A stretch of DNA of 14,467 nt from positions 1 to 14,467 of the forward strand of contig URWP01000042.1 of assembly GCA_900551645.1 (NCBI GenBank), in the 5' to 3' direction. A model generated the notes under the pieces. The model was given only the letters and a program-made list of their open reading frames with translations. It was not told where the DNA came from and did not search any database. This stretch comes from an uncultured Bacteroides sp. Lineage in GTDB: Bacteria; Bacteroidota; Bacteroidia; Bacteroidales; Bacteroidaceae. Each line of letters starts with the position of its first letter. The first letter of the stretch is position 1. The translations under genes were made by a program, and so were the position numbers. Of this stretch, positions 1 through 9,535 are shown piece by piece.

Positions 1-2045
1 CCCTACACTGTAGGATTATTCGCCATCGGATTAGCTGCCGGAATCATGAATCGGGCAGGAATATTCCACCATATGTCCCAATTCAGCAGTGCCTTGGATA
101 GTGTAGCCAACATCAATCCAGATTTGATTCTCTACATTTTCCTGCCTATCTTGATTTTTGACGCTGCCTACGAATTAAACCTGCACATCTTCAAAAAAAC
201 ATTAACCAATGCCACCCTTTTGGCTGGGGGCGGGCTGTTCCCGGTCTGATTATCTGTATGATACTTACAGCCATCGTACTGATGGTGATCTGCAGCTTTG
301 TCCCCGGTTATGAGAACTGGACATGGGCATCCGCCTTGATGTTCGGAGCGCTAATCAGTGCGACAGACCCCGTTGCGGTAGTAGCTCTACTTCACGAGCT
401 AAAAACCAGTAAACGGTTCTCTACCCTGGTAGACGCGGAATCACTATTAAACGACGGTACCGGCATCGTCTGTTTCATGCTCTTCTATGGTATTACTGTC
501 TGGGGACGGAGTGACGATCTCACCCCTATCCTTGAGTTCTGTCAGGTAGTGGCAGGTGGTGCCATCTTAGGCTTCATTGCAGCCCGTCTGGTCATCTGGT
601 TCATTACCCGTATCAATTCTGAAGAAATGATTCAGAACAGTGTTATCATACTTTCAGCCTATCTGGTATTCATACTGGCACAATTGTATTTAGGTATTTC
701 CGGTGTCATTGCACTGGTGGCATTCGGTCTGACTATCGCTTATGTAGGCAAGCCCAGACTCAAGCCACAGGTCAATACATTCATGAGAAGTTTTTGGGAG
801 CTGCTTACCTACATAGCCAACACACTCATCTTCATCATCGTAGGTGTCGTGATAGCCGAAAAAGTTGACTTCTCCTGGTCACATTGCGCCATACTGATAC
901 TGATTTACATAGCTCTGAATATCATCCGGTATGTCACAATCATGATACTCTACCCCATCATGAAACGTTCGGGCTACGGACTGAACAGAAAAGAATCCAT
1001 CATTCTCACCTGGGGAGGTCTGCGTGGCGCACTAGGTATGACTTTGGCGCTGATGGTCTCATATACCCCATCCATACCCGACGGAATACGAAGTCAGGTA
1101 TTGTTTTTTACCGCAGGAATAGTAACGCTGACCCTCTGTATCAACGCCACTACCATGCGATGGCTGCTCAATAAACTAGGACTGATTTATATTCCTACAG
1201 CCCGTACCATGATGGAAAACAAAATACAGAACCTCCTGCATGAAAATTCTGAAAAGTATTTTGAAAGGCTGAAGACACGTGACGCACTGAACGGAGCCAA
1301 CTGGGAAAAAGTCAGTCAGTATATTACCGCCATGCCCAATGATCAGGAAGCCACTCCCATGACAAACGATATCATGAATGAAATCAGACTGCGCGTGCTG
1401 GACAAAGAAAAGATGTTTCTGCACCAAATATACGACGAAGGTATTATCGCCAAGACATCATTCATGTTGCTCAGTAACTCACTGGATGAACTTTATGACC
1501 ACGACGGAAGCTATGCATTAGACAACCGTCCGTCCATCTTCAACTTCTGCAACCGTACCTTCATTCTGGACGGCATGCAGAAAATTCCTAAAATAGGTTC
1601 GTGGATAAGTTTTTATTTCAAGGAACGTATCGGAATTGTGTACGACCTGGGACGAGGATTCATCATCCTACAGAAAGAGGACTTGAAACTGTTGGACGAA
1701 TTGGAAAATTCAAAAGTATTGAACGACGAACAGAAAGTGGTCTTGAACACATTAAAAGAAGAAACCCAACATAACGTCGAAGCCATGAACAGCATACTGA
1801 ATAAACTGGCCAATGACTTCCCGAAAGCCTACAAACATGCTCTGACTCAGAAGGCCACACGCATGTTACTCTGCAACGAGCGTAGAAATATCCGACAACT
1901 ACAAACTGACGGTATGCTGTCCGATAAAGATGCAGAACGACTGTATGAACGTGTGGATGAACGCAGCGAAAAACTTAATCTGCAAAGCCATACTATTCCA
2001 GCCTCACTTATACGTTGGATGATGTTCAGAAAGAAAAAGGTATAA
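1..2045 (+). pseudogene. Na+/H+ antiporter, CPA1 (NhaP/NHE) family, 5'-incomplete and frameshifted
   Basis: Inner-membrane cation/proton exchanger, expected to expel Na+ (or K+) in exchange for H+. The frame is open from base 1, so the true start lies outside the window. It runs to a stop at 247-249 and resumes in another frame that is open through 258-2045 (595 codons from the ATG at 258). The second part carries the CPA1 signatures SATDPVAVVALL (about residues 34-45) and ESLLNDG (61-67), whose Asn-Asp pair is the ion-binding ND motif of electroneutral CPA1 exchangers. Several hydrophobic segments follow to about residue 310, then about 280 hydrophilic, helix-rich residues that are probably a cytoplasmic regulatory tail. 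The break lies in the membrane domain, so if it is real the protein is inactive unless the frame is restored. A sequencing error is equally possible. The family call is firm; the ion specificity is inferred. Confidence 0.5.
211..257 (+). other. Frameshift site in the antiporter gene
   Basis: The upstream frame reads ATLLAGGGLFPV then TGA. The downstream frame, read backwards from the ATG at 258, gives AVPGLIIC just before MILTAIVLM, which continues the membrane helix naturally. Switching frame needs one missing base or two extra bases. The switch falls within TGGGGGCGGGCT (225-236). One extra G in each of its two G-runs would account exactly for the shift. I see no slippery heptamer with a downstream structure that would argue for programmed frameshifting. 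Confidence 0.75.
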
Positions 2046-2084
2046 AACCATCAAACGACGCATATCTGATTAAGTTTCCAATTT

Positions 2085-2128
2085 CTACCGGATGATAAAC
2101 CATTTCCATTTCGTCCGGTAGACTTTTT
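2085..2128 (+). terminator. Rho-independent terminator after the antiporter gene
   Basis: The arms CTACCGGA (2085-2092) and TCCGGTAG (2114-2121) pair perfectly. The stem extends by a T-G wobble and two more pairs to 11 bp with a 15-base loop. A T-run (2124-2128) follows, about 40 bases after the antiporter stop codon. Confidence 0.7.
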
Positions 2129-2542
2129 CCATAATCAGTATTAAATCCTTACAATCATAAAGAATTGAATAAAACTCATTTTATCCCAATAAGGTTCAAA
2201 AGGTTCAAAGGTTCATTATTATTCCCCTTTTCCAGAAAAAATCCACCTATAAGCTGATTATCAACACATTGATATTTTATCAAAATTCATTATATCATAG
2301 TCAACTTTTCTTTTAAAGCCTCTGCCCCTACAGAAAAATATATACTCAAATATAAAAAGATATTTACAGCGTCCAATGCACCCTCTAACGGTAACCTTTA
2401 TTGCATAAAAAGCAAGGTACAAAATTTACCGATTGCAAATTTCTATCAACTCTATAAAATTAAACTAAGCTAGTACAAGTGCAGAATATAATTAATACGA
2501 TTGAATAACCTCAAAAGATAAATAACACTAAATCGATAGACA
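2129..2542. other. AT-rich intergenic stretch, no gene seen
   Basis: This stretch lies between two converging transcription units. I find no plausible coding frame, tRNA or conserved RNA in it. Apart from the short GGTTCA repeat at 2193-2215 it has no strong structure. Confidence 0.6.
2193..2215. repeat. Short GGTTCA tandem repeat
   Basis: Three copies of GGTTCA begin at 2193, 2202 and 2210, separated by AAA or AA, giving periods of 9 and 8 bases. No function can be assigned, and such a short array could arise by chance. Confidence 0.5.
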
Positions 2543-2576
2543 TAAAAAAGAGGGTGAAATCTAAGACTTCACCCTC
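2543..2576 (-). terminator. Rho-independent terminator of the leftward susCD operon
   Basis: On the minus strand the arms GAGGGTGAA and TTCACCCTC (2550-2558 with 2568-2576) form a perfect 9-bp stem with a 9-base loop. A run of six T (2544-2549 on the plus strand as A) follows. It lies about 50 bases past the stop of the small lipoprotein gene, as expected for the end of that operon. Confidence 0.85.
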
Positions 2577-2624
2577 ATATCTGATCATTTAAATAAAACC
2601 ATCAGAATTAAGAATTGAAATGAA

Positions 2625-3395
2625 TTACATTACCGGTAAAGTAATCACTTCTGTAGCAGTACCAAAACTTCCAGCACTTACAGTGAATTCCAATGTAACA
2701 GTTATCACACCATTTTCCAATGTACCATTACCAGCAACATATGCTGTACCATATCCACTGATATCAGAAGCGACAGCTTGCTTATCTACGATTACAGTCT
2801 TTCCGTCATCACTGATCTTGAAAACTACATCATAACCGTCTTCATACAGACTGATAGCTTTGTACCAATTGATATCATCAGCTTTCTGAATTTCAGCCTC
2901 CCCTTCAGCTCCAAAGAATTCAGAAACTAATTTACCTGTTCCAATACTGGTATATGTATAATCTCTATATACAGAAATCGTTTTTGTGGTAATAGCATTT
3001 TCAAAAGAAGATGCTACCGAAGGATCCAATGCTATTACAATTGAATATGTAGTTCCCGATTTGATATCGCCAACTGTTACGTGTAACATTTTTCTGTATT
3101 CACCAGCTTCGAAAGAAATTGAAGAAGGAACATTAATTTCAGCCGGAAGAGCAGAACCATCTGCCATTGTAGCTGTCAACGAAATTGTTGCAGCTTCAGA
3201 TGAATTTGCACGTGTAACTTCTACATCAAAGCCCTCATATCCATTAGCGGGGAATGAAACGGATTGAGCTCCGAATGAGAAAGCAGCCCCCATTGTAGTT
3301 TCCTGGAAAACTTCTTTCATATTATCTGTGTCGCAAGAAGCAAATAATGTAGCCATTACGACACCAATTCCGTAAATATATCCTTTTATTTTCAT
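2625..3395 (-). CDS. Surface lipoprotein, third gene of the left susCD operon (SusE-position protein)
   Basis: A 256-residue predicted lipoprotein. The short hydrophobic leader ends in a lipobox, LFASC, with the acylated Cys at residue 21 followed by DTDN, so it should sit in the outer membrane, probably facing outward. The rest is rich in Thr, Ser and Val with alternating hydrophobic residues, suggesting beta-sandwich domains. The N-terminal half resembles the Calx-beta/BACON-like modules common in Bacteroides surface lipoproteins, but I cannot assign a domain with certainty. It starts 18 bases after the susD-like gene on the same strand and precedes the operon terminator, so it is co-transcribed and occupies the place of SusE or another surface glycan-binding lipoprotein. 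Ligand binding is inferred from position only. It would be expressed only when the operon is switched on. Confidence 0.75.
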   Translation of the reverse strand: MKIKGYIYGIGVVMATLFASCDTDNMKEVFQETTMGAAFSFGAQSVSFPANGYEGFDVEVTRANSSEAATISLTATMADGSALPAEINVPSSISFEAGEYRKMLHVTVGDIKSGTTYSIVIALDPSVASSFENAITTKTISVYRDYTYTSIGTGKLVSEFFGAEGEAEIQKADDINWYKAISLYEDGYDVVFKISDDGKTVIVDKQAVASDISGYGTAYVAGNGTLENGVITVTLEFTVSAGSFGTATEVITLPVM

Positions 3396-3413
3396 TGTTC
3401 TTACTTTTAAATA

Positions 3414-4952
3414 TTATTTGGTATCACCTACCGGATTCTGATCTGTAGCCGGATTCATATTTGCATTACCATCGAACTCACTCTGCGGTATAGTCAATAC
3501 CCACATATAACTTTCAGGATCATTGGTTGGACGGTTTGTCAACTGAGCTGCAGTCGGCCAACCCATTGCAGTGGTACGGACGAAACCTTGTTTCAAACGG
3601 CGGATATCGTAGATACGACCAAATTCACCCCACAGTTCTATACGACGCTGAGTAATAATTTCTTCAAGCAGTGAACCTGTAACATCCGTTGTCAATTTAC
3701 CCAAAGAAGTACCTGTCTTTGTACAAGTATATCCTTCTACACGTTGTCCCATCACAGCAGTAAGATCTTCAATGGCAGCAGCCTCTTCACCTAAACGACA
3801 TTCAGCTTCAGCAGCAGTCAGATACATTTCTTCTACACGCATCCAAATATAATCACCTGTCCAAGTCTGTGTATCAGCAAACTTAAATTTATTCTGCATA
3901 TATCCACAATCTCCGTTTCTGGCATCAGTAGGATCCCACCATGCACGACGAGAATCGTTGGCAGCCATACCATCATACAAAAGCTTATTAATTTCTTTAT
4001 ATGCCCCACTGTTTGCGTAACCGTTTCCATCTGCATCCATATGTGAGAAGAAGCTTGCATACATTGTAGACTGATCAGAAATAATTCTAGCACCCCACAT
4101 TACATTTTTAGATGTCACATCATTCAATCCCATAAAATTACTTACAGGCTGAACAGTGCATCCGCTAGCTTCAATAGCAGCTTTCGCAGATTCCTTGGCA
4201 GCTTTCCAGTCTTCCATCACCAATGCAATACGAGCTTTCAACCCCATAGCTGTAGCATAGTCAATATGCGAGATATGCTGACGTGTTGTTCCATCCAACA
4301 ATTCGATAGCGGTATTGATATCAGACAAAATCTAATCGTATACTTCCTGAACTGTTGAGCGTGGTTTTCCCTGAGTTCCAGCTACTGTCGGTTCTGTATA
4401 AATTGGACAACATGGTTCAGACTCATGTCCCTTATAAGTACGAGCAAAACTTTGAGCCAGCATGAAATACGAATAAGCACGAATAGCGTAAACCTGTCCC
4501 ATCACGTAGTTGATGTCAGCTGTTTCTCCACTCATAGTTTCTTTTGCTGCAAGGATGTAGTTTGCATTTGAAACCCATGTATAATAAGCATTCCACAAAT
4601 CGTATGAACGCCAAGATGTTGAAGTATATCTATCTTTTACCATATACAGACAGTCATACCAGAACCATCCACTTCCTTGAGCAGCCTGAATAAAGTCTTC
4701 ACCCATTACATCTGCCATCAAGTTATAGGAACTGATACCAAAACTCTGGTGTGTATTTCCTGCTGGTGACCAAGAAGAATACATAGAGCGATAGATACCA
4801 TTCAGAGGGACAAGAGCGGCATTAGCATTGGCAAGCAGACCAGAACCTGACATTGAATCGGTCGGTGCTGTCTCCAACGAGCTCTCCAAACAGGATGACA
4901 ATGTAGCACATCCCAACAAACCAACAAATATATATTTGAATGTTTTTTTCAT
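3414..4952 (-). pseudogene. SusD/RagB-family surface lipoprotein interrupted by an in-frame TAG (left pair)
   Basis: SusD proteins are outer-membrane lipoproteins that bind the nutrient and act as a lid on the SusC transporter. The reading frame spans 513 codons including the final stop, close to the 537 of the right-hand homologue, and is intact except for one TAG at 4332-4334. The first 206 residues have a lipoprotein leader (LSSC, Cys21) and the N-terminal helical repeats. The remainder (4331-3414) keeps the SusD C-terminal features, including EEMYLTAAEAECRLG and QRRIELWGEFGRIYDIRRL. The right SusD reads EVYDQILSDIN at the same place; here it is EVYD-stop-ILSDIN, consistent with CAG changed to TAG. 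The second part can be read from a TTG at 4328 but would have no leader. The ATG at 4952 is 20 bases after the susC stop. Unless suppressed or a sequencing error, this locus makes no full-length SusD. Confidence 0.85.
4332..4334 (-). other. Premature TAG stop in the left susD-like gene
   Basis: The minus strand reads GTATACGATTAGATTTTG, that is V-Y-D-stop-I-L. The right-hand homologue has GAT CAG ATT at the same position (near 13405). A single C-to-T transition explains the stop, and no frameshift is involved. Confidence 0.85.
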
Positions 4953-4972
4953 TTCTTTTTTTGTTTTATTAA

Positions 4973-7948
4973 TTAGAAATTAACTTCTACACCTAATGAT
5001 ACTGTTCTATTCGGAGAATAGCTGTAATCAGTTTGTCCAGAGAAATTATATTGCGGATCCATACCTTGCAGGTGGCTGAAAATAGCTAAATTATCAACAG
5101 AGCCGAATACACGAACAGAGTTCAATGATACCTTATTCATCCATGATTTAGGTAAAGTATAACCCAAAGTGATGTTCTTGATTGTAAAATAAGAAGCATC
5201 AATCAAGAAACGGTCAGTTGTTGTATTTGCACTTGCAACTTCGATACGCGGAACATCAGTAATGTCACCTGGCTTTTGCCAACGACGCAGAGCGTGTTCA
5301 TTCCATGCATTGTTATAGTACATGTTCTCCATTGAACCTTGGTACAGACCATCATAAATTTTTCCTCCAATAGAGTAAGTCGTCAAAATAGATAAATCCA
5401 AACCTTTCCAAGAAAAATCAGTACTCAAACTTCCGTACAAATCAGGAATACGGCTTCCTAAATAATACTTACTATTGGCAGCCTTAGCATAGTCACTACT
5501 GATACGTTCATTTGTAATATTACCGTTTTCATCGGTATCATAAACCCAATACAACTGAGCACCTGTTGCTGGGTCAACTCCGGCGGACTTGGCCATATAG
5601 AATGTATTGATAGGCATTCCTTCTTTGATACTATATACACCACTGATGATCTCAGGAGATTCACCTGTCAGTTTCAACACCTTGTTATTTACAGTAGATC
5701 CCATCCAAGTAACATTCCAAGTAAAGTTATCTGTACGAATCGGAGTTACTCTCAATTCAAATTCGAAACCGCTATTACGCATGTTACCTACATTCGCATT
5801 ATATCCGTTAAAGCCTGTAGAAGTGGCCATCGGGTAAGACAACAACATGTCAACAGTCTTCTTGTTATAATACTCTGCGTTCAAGCTGACACGGCTATCA
5901 AACAACAAGGCTTCAATCCCGACGTTCATGTTACCATTCTTTTCCCAAGTAACATTCTTGTTTTCCAAAGAACTCACCATAGCACCAATCTGATTTTCGT
6001 TTGCCCAACTCAAATCATACAAGCTCTGCCACAGATAATAATTACTTTCACCTAAAGAGTTCAAAATATTATCATTACCTTGCTGACCGTAACTGAGTTT
6101 CACAGACAGGTTGTCAACCCATTTGATGTCCTGCATAAATTTCTCTTTTGAGATACGCCAGTTACCTCCTACAGACCAAAATGTACCCCAACGGTTATCT
6201 TTATAGAAACGAGAAGAACCGTCTGTACGGATAGATGCAGAAAGATAATATTTTTCATCATAGTTGTAGTTTACACGTCCCATCCATGATTCAATGCGAT
6301 ACTTATCAGTATAAGAATCTGCAGCGTACAGTGTCGTACCCGGACGTAACTCCAAAATGCCATCTACCAAATTTGTCTTACCAGCTTCCAGATATTCGTA
6401 TTGGTAAGCATAAAATTCATGACCGGCCATAACATCAATGTTATGAAGATCGAATGAACGATTCCATGTCAACAACTGGTTGAATGTATAACTCTGCATA
6501 CGACTGCTGTTCTTTGTCAGCAAACCACCTGCTGCAGCCTGATTACCATGATACATGTTCATATATGACATTTTAGTCTGATTACGATAATCCACACCAA
6601 AATTTACAGCTAATTTCAAGCCTTTAAAAATGCCATATTCATCTTTATCAGAACCTAAAGTAATACCCGTACGAACACCAGCTACATCATTCTTGATATT
6701 TGATTTATCATCAACTAATCCTCCGAGTGGATTGTAATCATTGTAGCTACCTGGACGTCCGTTCTCACCATAGTCCAACTGAGGCTGGCCAGCTTCATCC
6801 AATACATTGTTTCCGTCCATATCCTTTATATATAAAGGTAATAACGGTGATACGAACTGAGAAGAATACCAAACATTCGAAACAGAAGCACCGTCATAGT
6901 CACTGTAGTTTTGCACAGAATGAGACAATGAAGTATTTACAAAGGCATTAAACCAGTCTGTAATTTGAGAATTTACATTTGCACGTGCATTATAGCGCTG
7001 GAATCCAGTTGTTACCAGAATACCATCTTCATTCAAATAGCCCAAAGAGAACATATATTTTGTTTTCTCTGTACCACCATTCACACCCAGCTGATGTTCA
7101 TGACGGAACGCATTGTTTTTCAACAAAGCATCCATCCATCTTTCATTCCATACAGACTGAGCATCTGATCTTACCATACCTGTTTCAGGATCGATAATGT
7201 TATCCCAAGTGTAATTTTTGAACGGATTATAAAGTTCACCACCCAGTGTACTACCTAAATCGGCACGAGCCTGTGCCTCAGCGTCAGCCCAATCATAACC
7301 ATTGTTGAAAATATATCCATTACGCAATGATTCATAAGTCAACTGAACAAAATCCTTCTGGTTTACAGTTTTATATTCCGGAAGGGCTCTTGATGACCAA
7401 CCAACAGTAGAACGCCATGTTACAGAAGTCTTACCTTCCTTACCTTGTTTTGTAGTAATCATCACTACACCGTTTGCACCACGTGCACCGTAAAGAGCTC
7501 CAGCTGATGCATCTTTCAATACTGTCATAGATTGGATATCTGCTGGATTAATGGAAGACAAATCACCGTCATAAGGAATTCCATCCACTACATACAACGG
7601 ATTCTGTGAAGCATTGATAGAACCATAACCACGGATAACTATTTTGGCAGATTCACCAGGCTGGCCGGAACCTGAAGTTGTCAACAAACCTGTTGTTTGA
7701 CCCTCCAAACCTTTTGAAACATTAGTAATTGGTCGAAGTTCCAATTTCTTACTATCAATATTAGAAGCTGATCCCGTAAATGAAGACTTCTTTGCTGTAC
7801 CGTAAGCAACAACCATTACTTCGTCCAAGACTTCTGCATCAGACTTCAAAACAACATTTACTTGTGATTTGACAGCTACCTCCTGAGTGCGGAAGCCGAT
7901 GAATGAAATCATCAAAGTCTTCGCCGAACTGAAATAGTTTATTATCAT
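4973..7948 (-). CDS. SusC/RagA-family TonB-dependent outer-membrane transporter, silent headless copy
   Basis: This is the body of a SusC-type TonB-dependent transporter, which imports a glycan or peptide through a 22-strand barrel with its SusD lid. From the ATG at 7948 it gives 991 residues, but the first six (MIINYF) are not SusC sequence. Homology begins at SSAKTLMISFIGF, the tail of the carboxypeptidase-regulatory-like domain. No signal peptide, promoter box or ribosome site is visible. A TonB-box-like segment (EVMVVAYG, about 43-50), the plug domain (about 58-170, with YVVDGIPYDGD and LYGARGANGV) and a full barrel ending in Phe follow. The body therefore looks functional, but without export signals it should be inactive as arranged here. 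The inverted repeat at its 5' end lets DNA inversion attach the promoter and first 67 codons of the right susC in frame, giving 1052 residues. Lack of selection while silent may explain the damaged susD downstream. Confidence 0.9.
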   Translation of the reverse strand: MIINYFSSAKTLMISFIGFRTQEVAVKSQVNVVLKSDAEVLDEVMVVAYGTAKKSSFTGSASNIDSKKLELRPITNVSKGLEGQTTGLLTTSGSGQPGESAKIVIRGYGSINASQNPLYVVDGIPYDGDLSSINPADIQSMTVLKDASAGALYGARGANGVVMITTKQGKEGKTSVTWRSTVGWSSRALPEYKTVNQKDFVQLTYESLRNGYIFNNGYDWADAEAQARADLGSTLGGELYNPFKNYTWDNIIDPETGMVRSDAQSVWNERWMDALLKNNAFRHEHQLGVNGGTEKTKYMFSLGYLNEDGILVTTGFQRYNARANVNSQITDWFNAFVNTSLSHSVQNYSDYDGASVSNVWYSSQFVSPLLPLYIKDMDGNNVLDEAGQPQLDYGENGRPGSYNDYNPLGGLVDDKSNIKNDVAGVRTGITLGSDKDEYGIFKGLKLAVNFGVDYRNQTKMSYMNMYHGNQAAAGGLLTKNSSRMQSYTFNQLLTWNRSFDLHNIDVMAGHEFYAYQYEYLEAGKTNLVDGILELRPGTTLYAADSYTDKYRIESWMGRVNYNYDEKYYLSASIRTDGSSRFYKDNRWGTFWSVGGNWRISKEKFMQDIKWVDNLSVKLSYGQQGNDNILNSLGESNYYLWQSLYDLSWANENQIGAMVSSLENKNVTWEKNGNMNVGIEALLFDSRVSLNAEYYNKKTVDMLLSYPMATSTGFNGYNANVGNMRNSGFEFELRVTPIRTDNFTWNVTWMGSTVNNKVLKLTGESPEIISGVYSIKEGMPINTFYMAKSAGVDPATGAQLYWVYDTDENGNITNERISSDYAKAANSKYYLGSRIPDLYGSLSTDFSWKGLDLSILTTYSIGGKIYDGLYQGSMENMYYNNAWNEHALRRWQKPGDITDVPRIEVASANTTTDRFLIDASYFTIKNITLGYTLPKSWMNKVSLNSVRVFGSVDNLAIFSHLQGMDPQYNFSGQTDYSYSPNRTVSLGVEVNF
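7818..7930 (-). repeat. Left inverted repeat (IR-L) of the invertible segment, inside susC
   Basis: The reverse complement of this stretch matches 9764-9876 at 109 of 113 positions. Identity is perfect over 7818-7888 (71 bp) and 7896-7930 (35 bp), with four mismatches in between. It ends abruptly on both sides. It encodes SSAKTLMISFIGFRTQEV and the following residues of the domain tail, in the same frame as the right copy. It is the presumed substrate of the neighbouring recombinase. Confidence 0.9.
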
Positions 7949-8072
7949 TGTTTTTTTGAGCTTTATGTTATCGTATATGAGAAAAAACTGAAGATTGCTA
8001 GACGAATAATTGACAAACTGTTTCCAGATCCAATAAAAGATATACCTTATTCCTCCTTCAACATCTGGGGAA
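7949..8072 (-). other. Spacer between recombinase gene and silent susC
   Basis: This is 124 bases of AT-rich sequence with no hairpin terminator and no -7 promoter box on the minus strand. Recombinase transcripts could therefore run into the silent susC. Because it lies inside the invertible segment, it would cap whichever susC is silent. Confidence 0.5.
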
Positions 8073-9242
8073 TTAACGTTTACATCTTTTTAAATCATTG
8101 ATAATAGTAGAAGAAAAAACATTGCTGTAACCTTCTGTAGTTTTGACGCTTTGATGCCCAAGCAATTTTTGTACGGTAGTAATAGGCACTCCTTCATAAA
8201 TCAATAGGGAAGCATTGGTATGTCTGGCTGTATGAAAAGAGAAATGCTTACTGATTTTGGCTAATTCTCCTATTTTGATCAGTTCTTTGTTCACACTGGA
8301 ATTAGGCTTCAAATTGAAAAATATATTGGGGTCTTTAGAATATTTATGAAGTATAGAAATCGCTTTTCCTTGGAACAGTAAATATAAAGGTATCTGTATT
8401 TCTATACAGGTCTTGATGGACTTAAAAACTATCCATATATTTCGTTTATCCGGTTTAATCAGATTATCAGCAGACAGATGTGTAAAATCGGAATATCTTA
8501 ATCCTGTATAGCAGCAAAAAAGGAAGGCATCAAGTGTATGTTGCAAATGCTTATGACGTTCGGGTAAAGACAGATTCTCTAGTTTCTGCAATTCAGCCGG
8601 CAGTAAAAAGACATGTTTACTTGCAACAGTCCGAATCTGATATTTCCGGAAAGGATTGGCTTCTGATGTAATCAAGTCTTGCCTGACTGCTTCATTGACA
8701 AGTGTTCTCAAATGCCTTAAATGTTTGGCTATAGTGTTAACAGCATGTCCTTTTTTGATTAGAAAAGATTCAAAATCCTTCAAATATGTATATGATATAT
8801 CAGAAATACTCACATCCGGACTGAATTCTTGTAACAGCGAGAGAGTAGAATAAAGATTGTTTTTAGTGCTTTCTTTCCGGTTGGATTGTTCTACCCAATT
8901 TCTACCTAATCGGATAAACAGGTTTTCGACACTATTTTGTTGGCTTTTAGATGGGTATTTTAATAAATCCAATGATATAACTTTTCCTTGCTTCCAGCAT
9001 TCCAACTCTTTCCATTGCAAATTTAAGATGAATTCTTCCAGCATTCGATTAAGGATTTCACTGTGAGGATGGAATACTATTAATTGATGTTTCTTATCCC
9101 ATTGTTCAGGAGTCACATATATATGTGTAGAGAAATATATTTTTTTCTTTTTGTAATAGGCTTCTACTTGGATAAGGGCCATACCTTTATCATTCAAACT
9201 GTTCTTACGGTTATAAACTAAGCGGTAACTAATCTTTTCCAT
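8073..9242 (-). CDS. Tyrosine site-specific recombinase (phage-integrase family), probable invertase
   Basis: A 389-residue tyrosine recombinase that cuts and rejoins DNA through a covalent phosphotyrosine. The N-terminal part (about 1-90) resembles the arm-binding domain of Bacteroidetes integrases (VTPEQWDKK). A SAM-like core-binding domain follows (about 105-200), then the catalytic domain. The catalytic set is visible: Arg249 (TGLRYSD), a Lys at 274 or 277, His337 and Arg340 (FHTARH), His363 (LLGH) and Tyr372 (TTEGYSNV). The length is normal for chromosomal invertases of this group. There is no excisionase, relaxase or phage gene nearby, and the gene sits between inverted repeats in two susC genes, so inversion of the segment that carries it is the likely job. 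Its promoter should lie in 9243-9562; I see only a weak minus-strand -7-like box (CAGATTTG, 9353-9360). Catalytic function is firm; the exact target is inferred. Confidence 0.92.
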   Translation of the reverse strand: MEKISYRLVYNRKNSLNDKGMALIQVEAYYKKKKIYFSTHIYVTPEQWDKKHQLIVFHPHSEILNRMLEEFILNLQWKELECWKQGKVISLDLLKYPSKSQQNSVENLFIRLGRNWVEQSNRKESTKNNLYSTLSLLQEFSPDVSISDISYTYLKDFESFLIKKGHAVNTIAKHLRHLRTLVNEAVRQDLITSEANPFRKYQIRTVASKHVFLLPAELQKLENLSLPERHKHLQHTLDAFLFCCYTGLRYSDFTHLSADNLIKPDKRNIWIVFKSIKTCIEIQIPLYLLFQGKAISILHKYSKDPNIFFNLKPNSSVNKELIKIGELAKISKHFSFHTARHTNASLLIYEGVPITTVQKLLGHQSVKTTEGYSNVFSSTIINDLKRCKR

Positions 9243-9495
9243 ATTCCTTATTATATTTTAGTTAATCCTGCCTTATTGTATTTCCTTCGTAAAATGCAAG
9301 GATTTTAGAGAATATTAGGAATGGAATAACTTTTTTGGGAAACCAGAGCATCCAAATCTGTGATTTTGTCGATTCAGAGATAAACATTTTGCATATTTAT
9401 AAGTCTATATTTAAGAAATTTGTCGGTAAAGTGTTAAAAAACGGATTTATTATCGAGTTTTATTCAATTCTCGTTAATCTTTAGGAATTTATTGC

Positions 9496-9503
9496 TAAAT
9501 TTG
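9496..9503 (+). promoter_or_regulatory. Bacteroidetes-type -7 promoter box for the active susC
   Basis: TAAATTTG matches the Bacteroides -7 consensus TAnnTTTG exactly, 59 bases before the susC ATG. No good TTTG -33 box is found at the usual 19-21 base spacing, only CGTTAA near 9472-9477. Initiation would be expected near 9508-9512, giving a leader of about 50 bases. Confidence 0.6.
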
Positions 9504-9535
9504 CGCCCTGTTAGAGTAAATAAATTTTATTAATG

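Noticed and set aside
884..1174. Open frames overlapping the antiporter, susC and susD genes on other frames or strands
   Set aside because: They lie inside genes with strong family motifs, show no recognisable protein features and have no start signals of their own.
2347..2354. Minus-strand TATATTTG matching the -7 promoter consensus
   Set aside because: It lies past the operon terminator and points toward the antiporter gene, with no gene to drive. A chance match in AT-rich DNA is more likely.
4326..4334. TAG as a recoded amino acid (pyrrolysine or stop-codon reassignment)
   Set aside because: A one-base change from CAG explains it, the homologue has Gln there, and nothing in the window suggests recoding.
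7931..7948. MIINYF as a genuine N-terminus of the left SusC
   Set aside because: It has no signal peptide or ribosome site, and SusC homology starts exactly at the repeat boundary (7930). It is the fortuitous cap left by the inverted segment.
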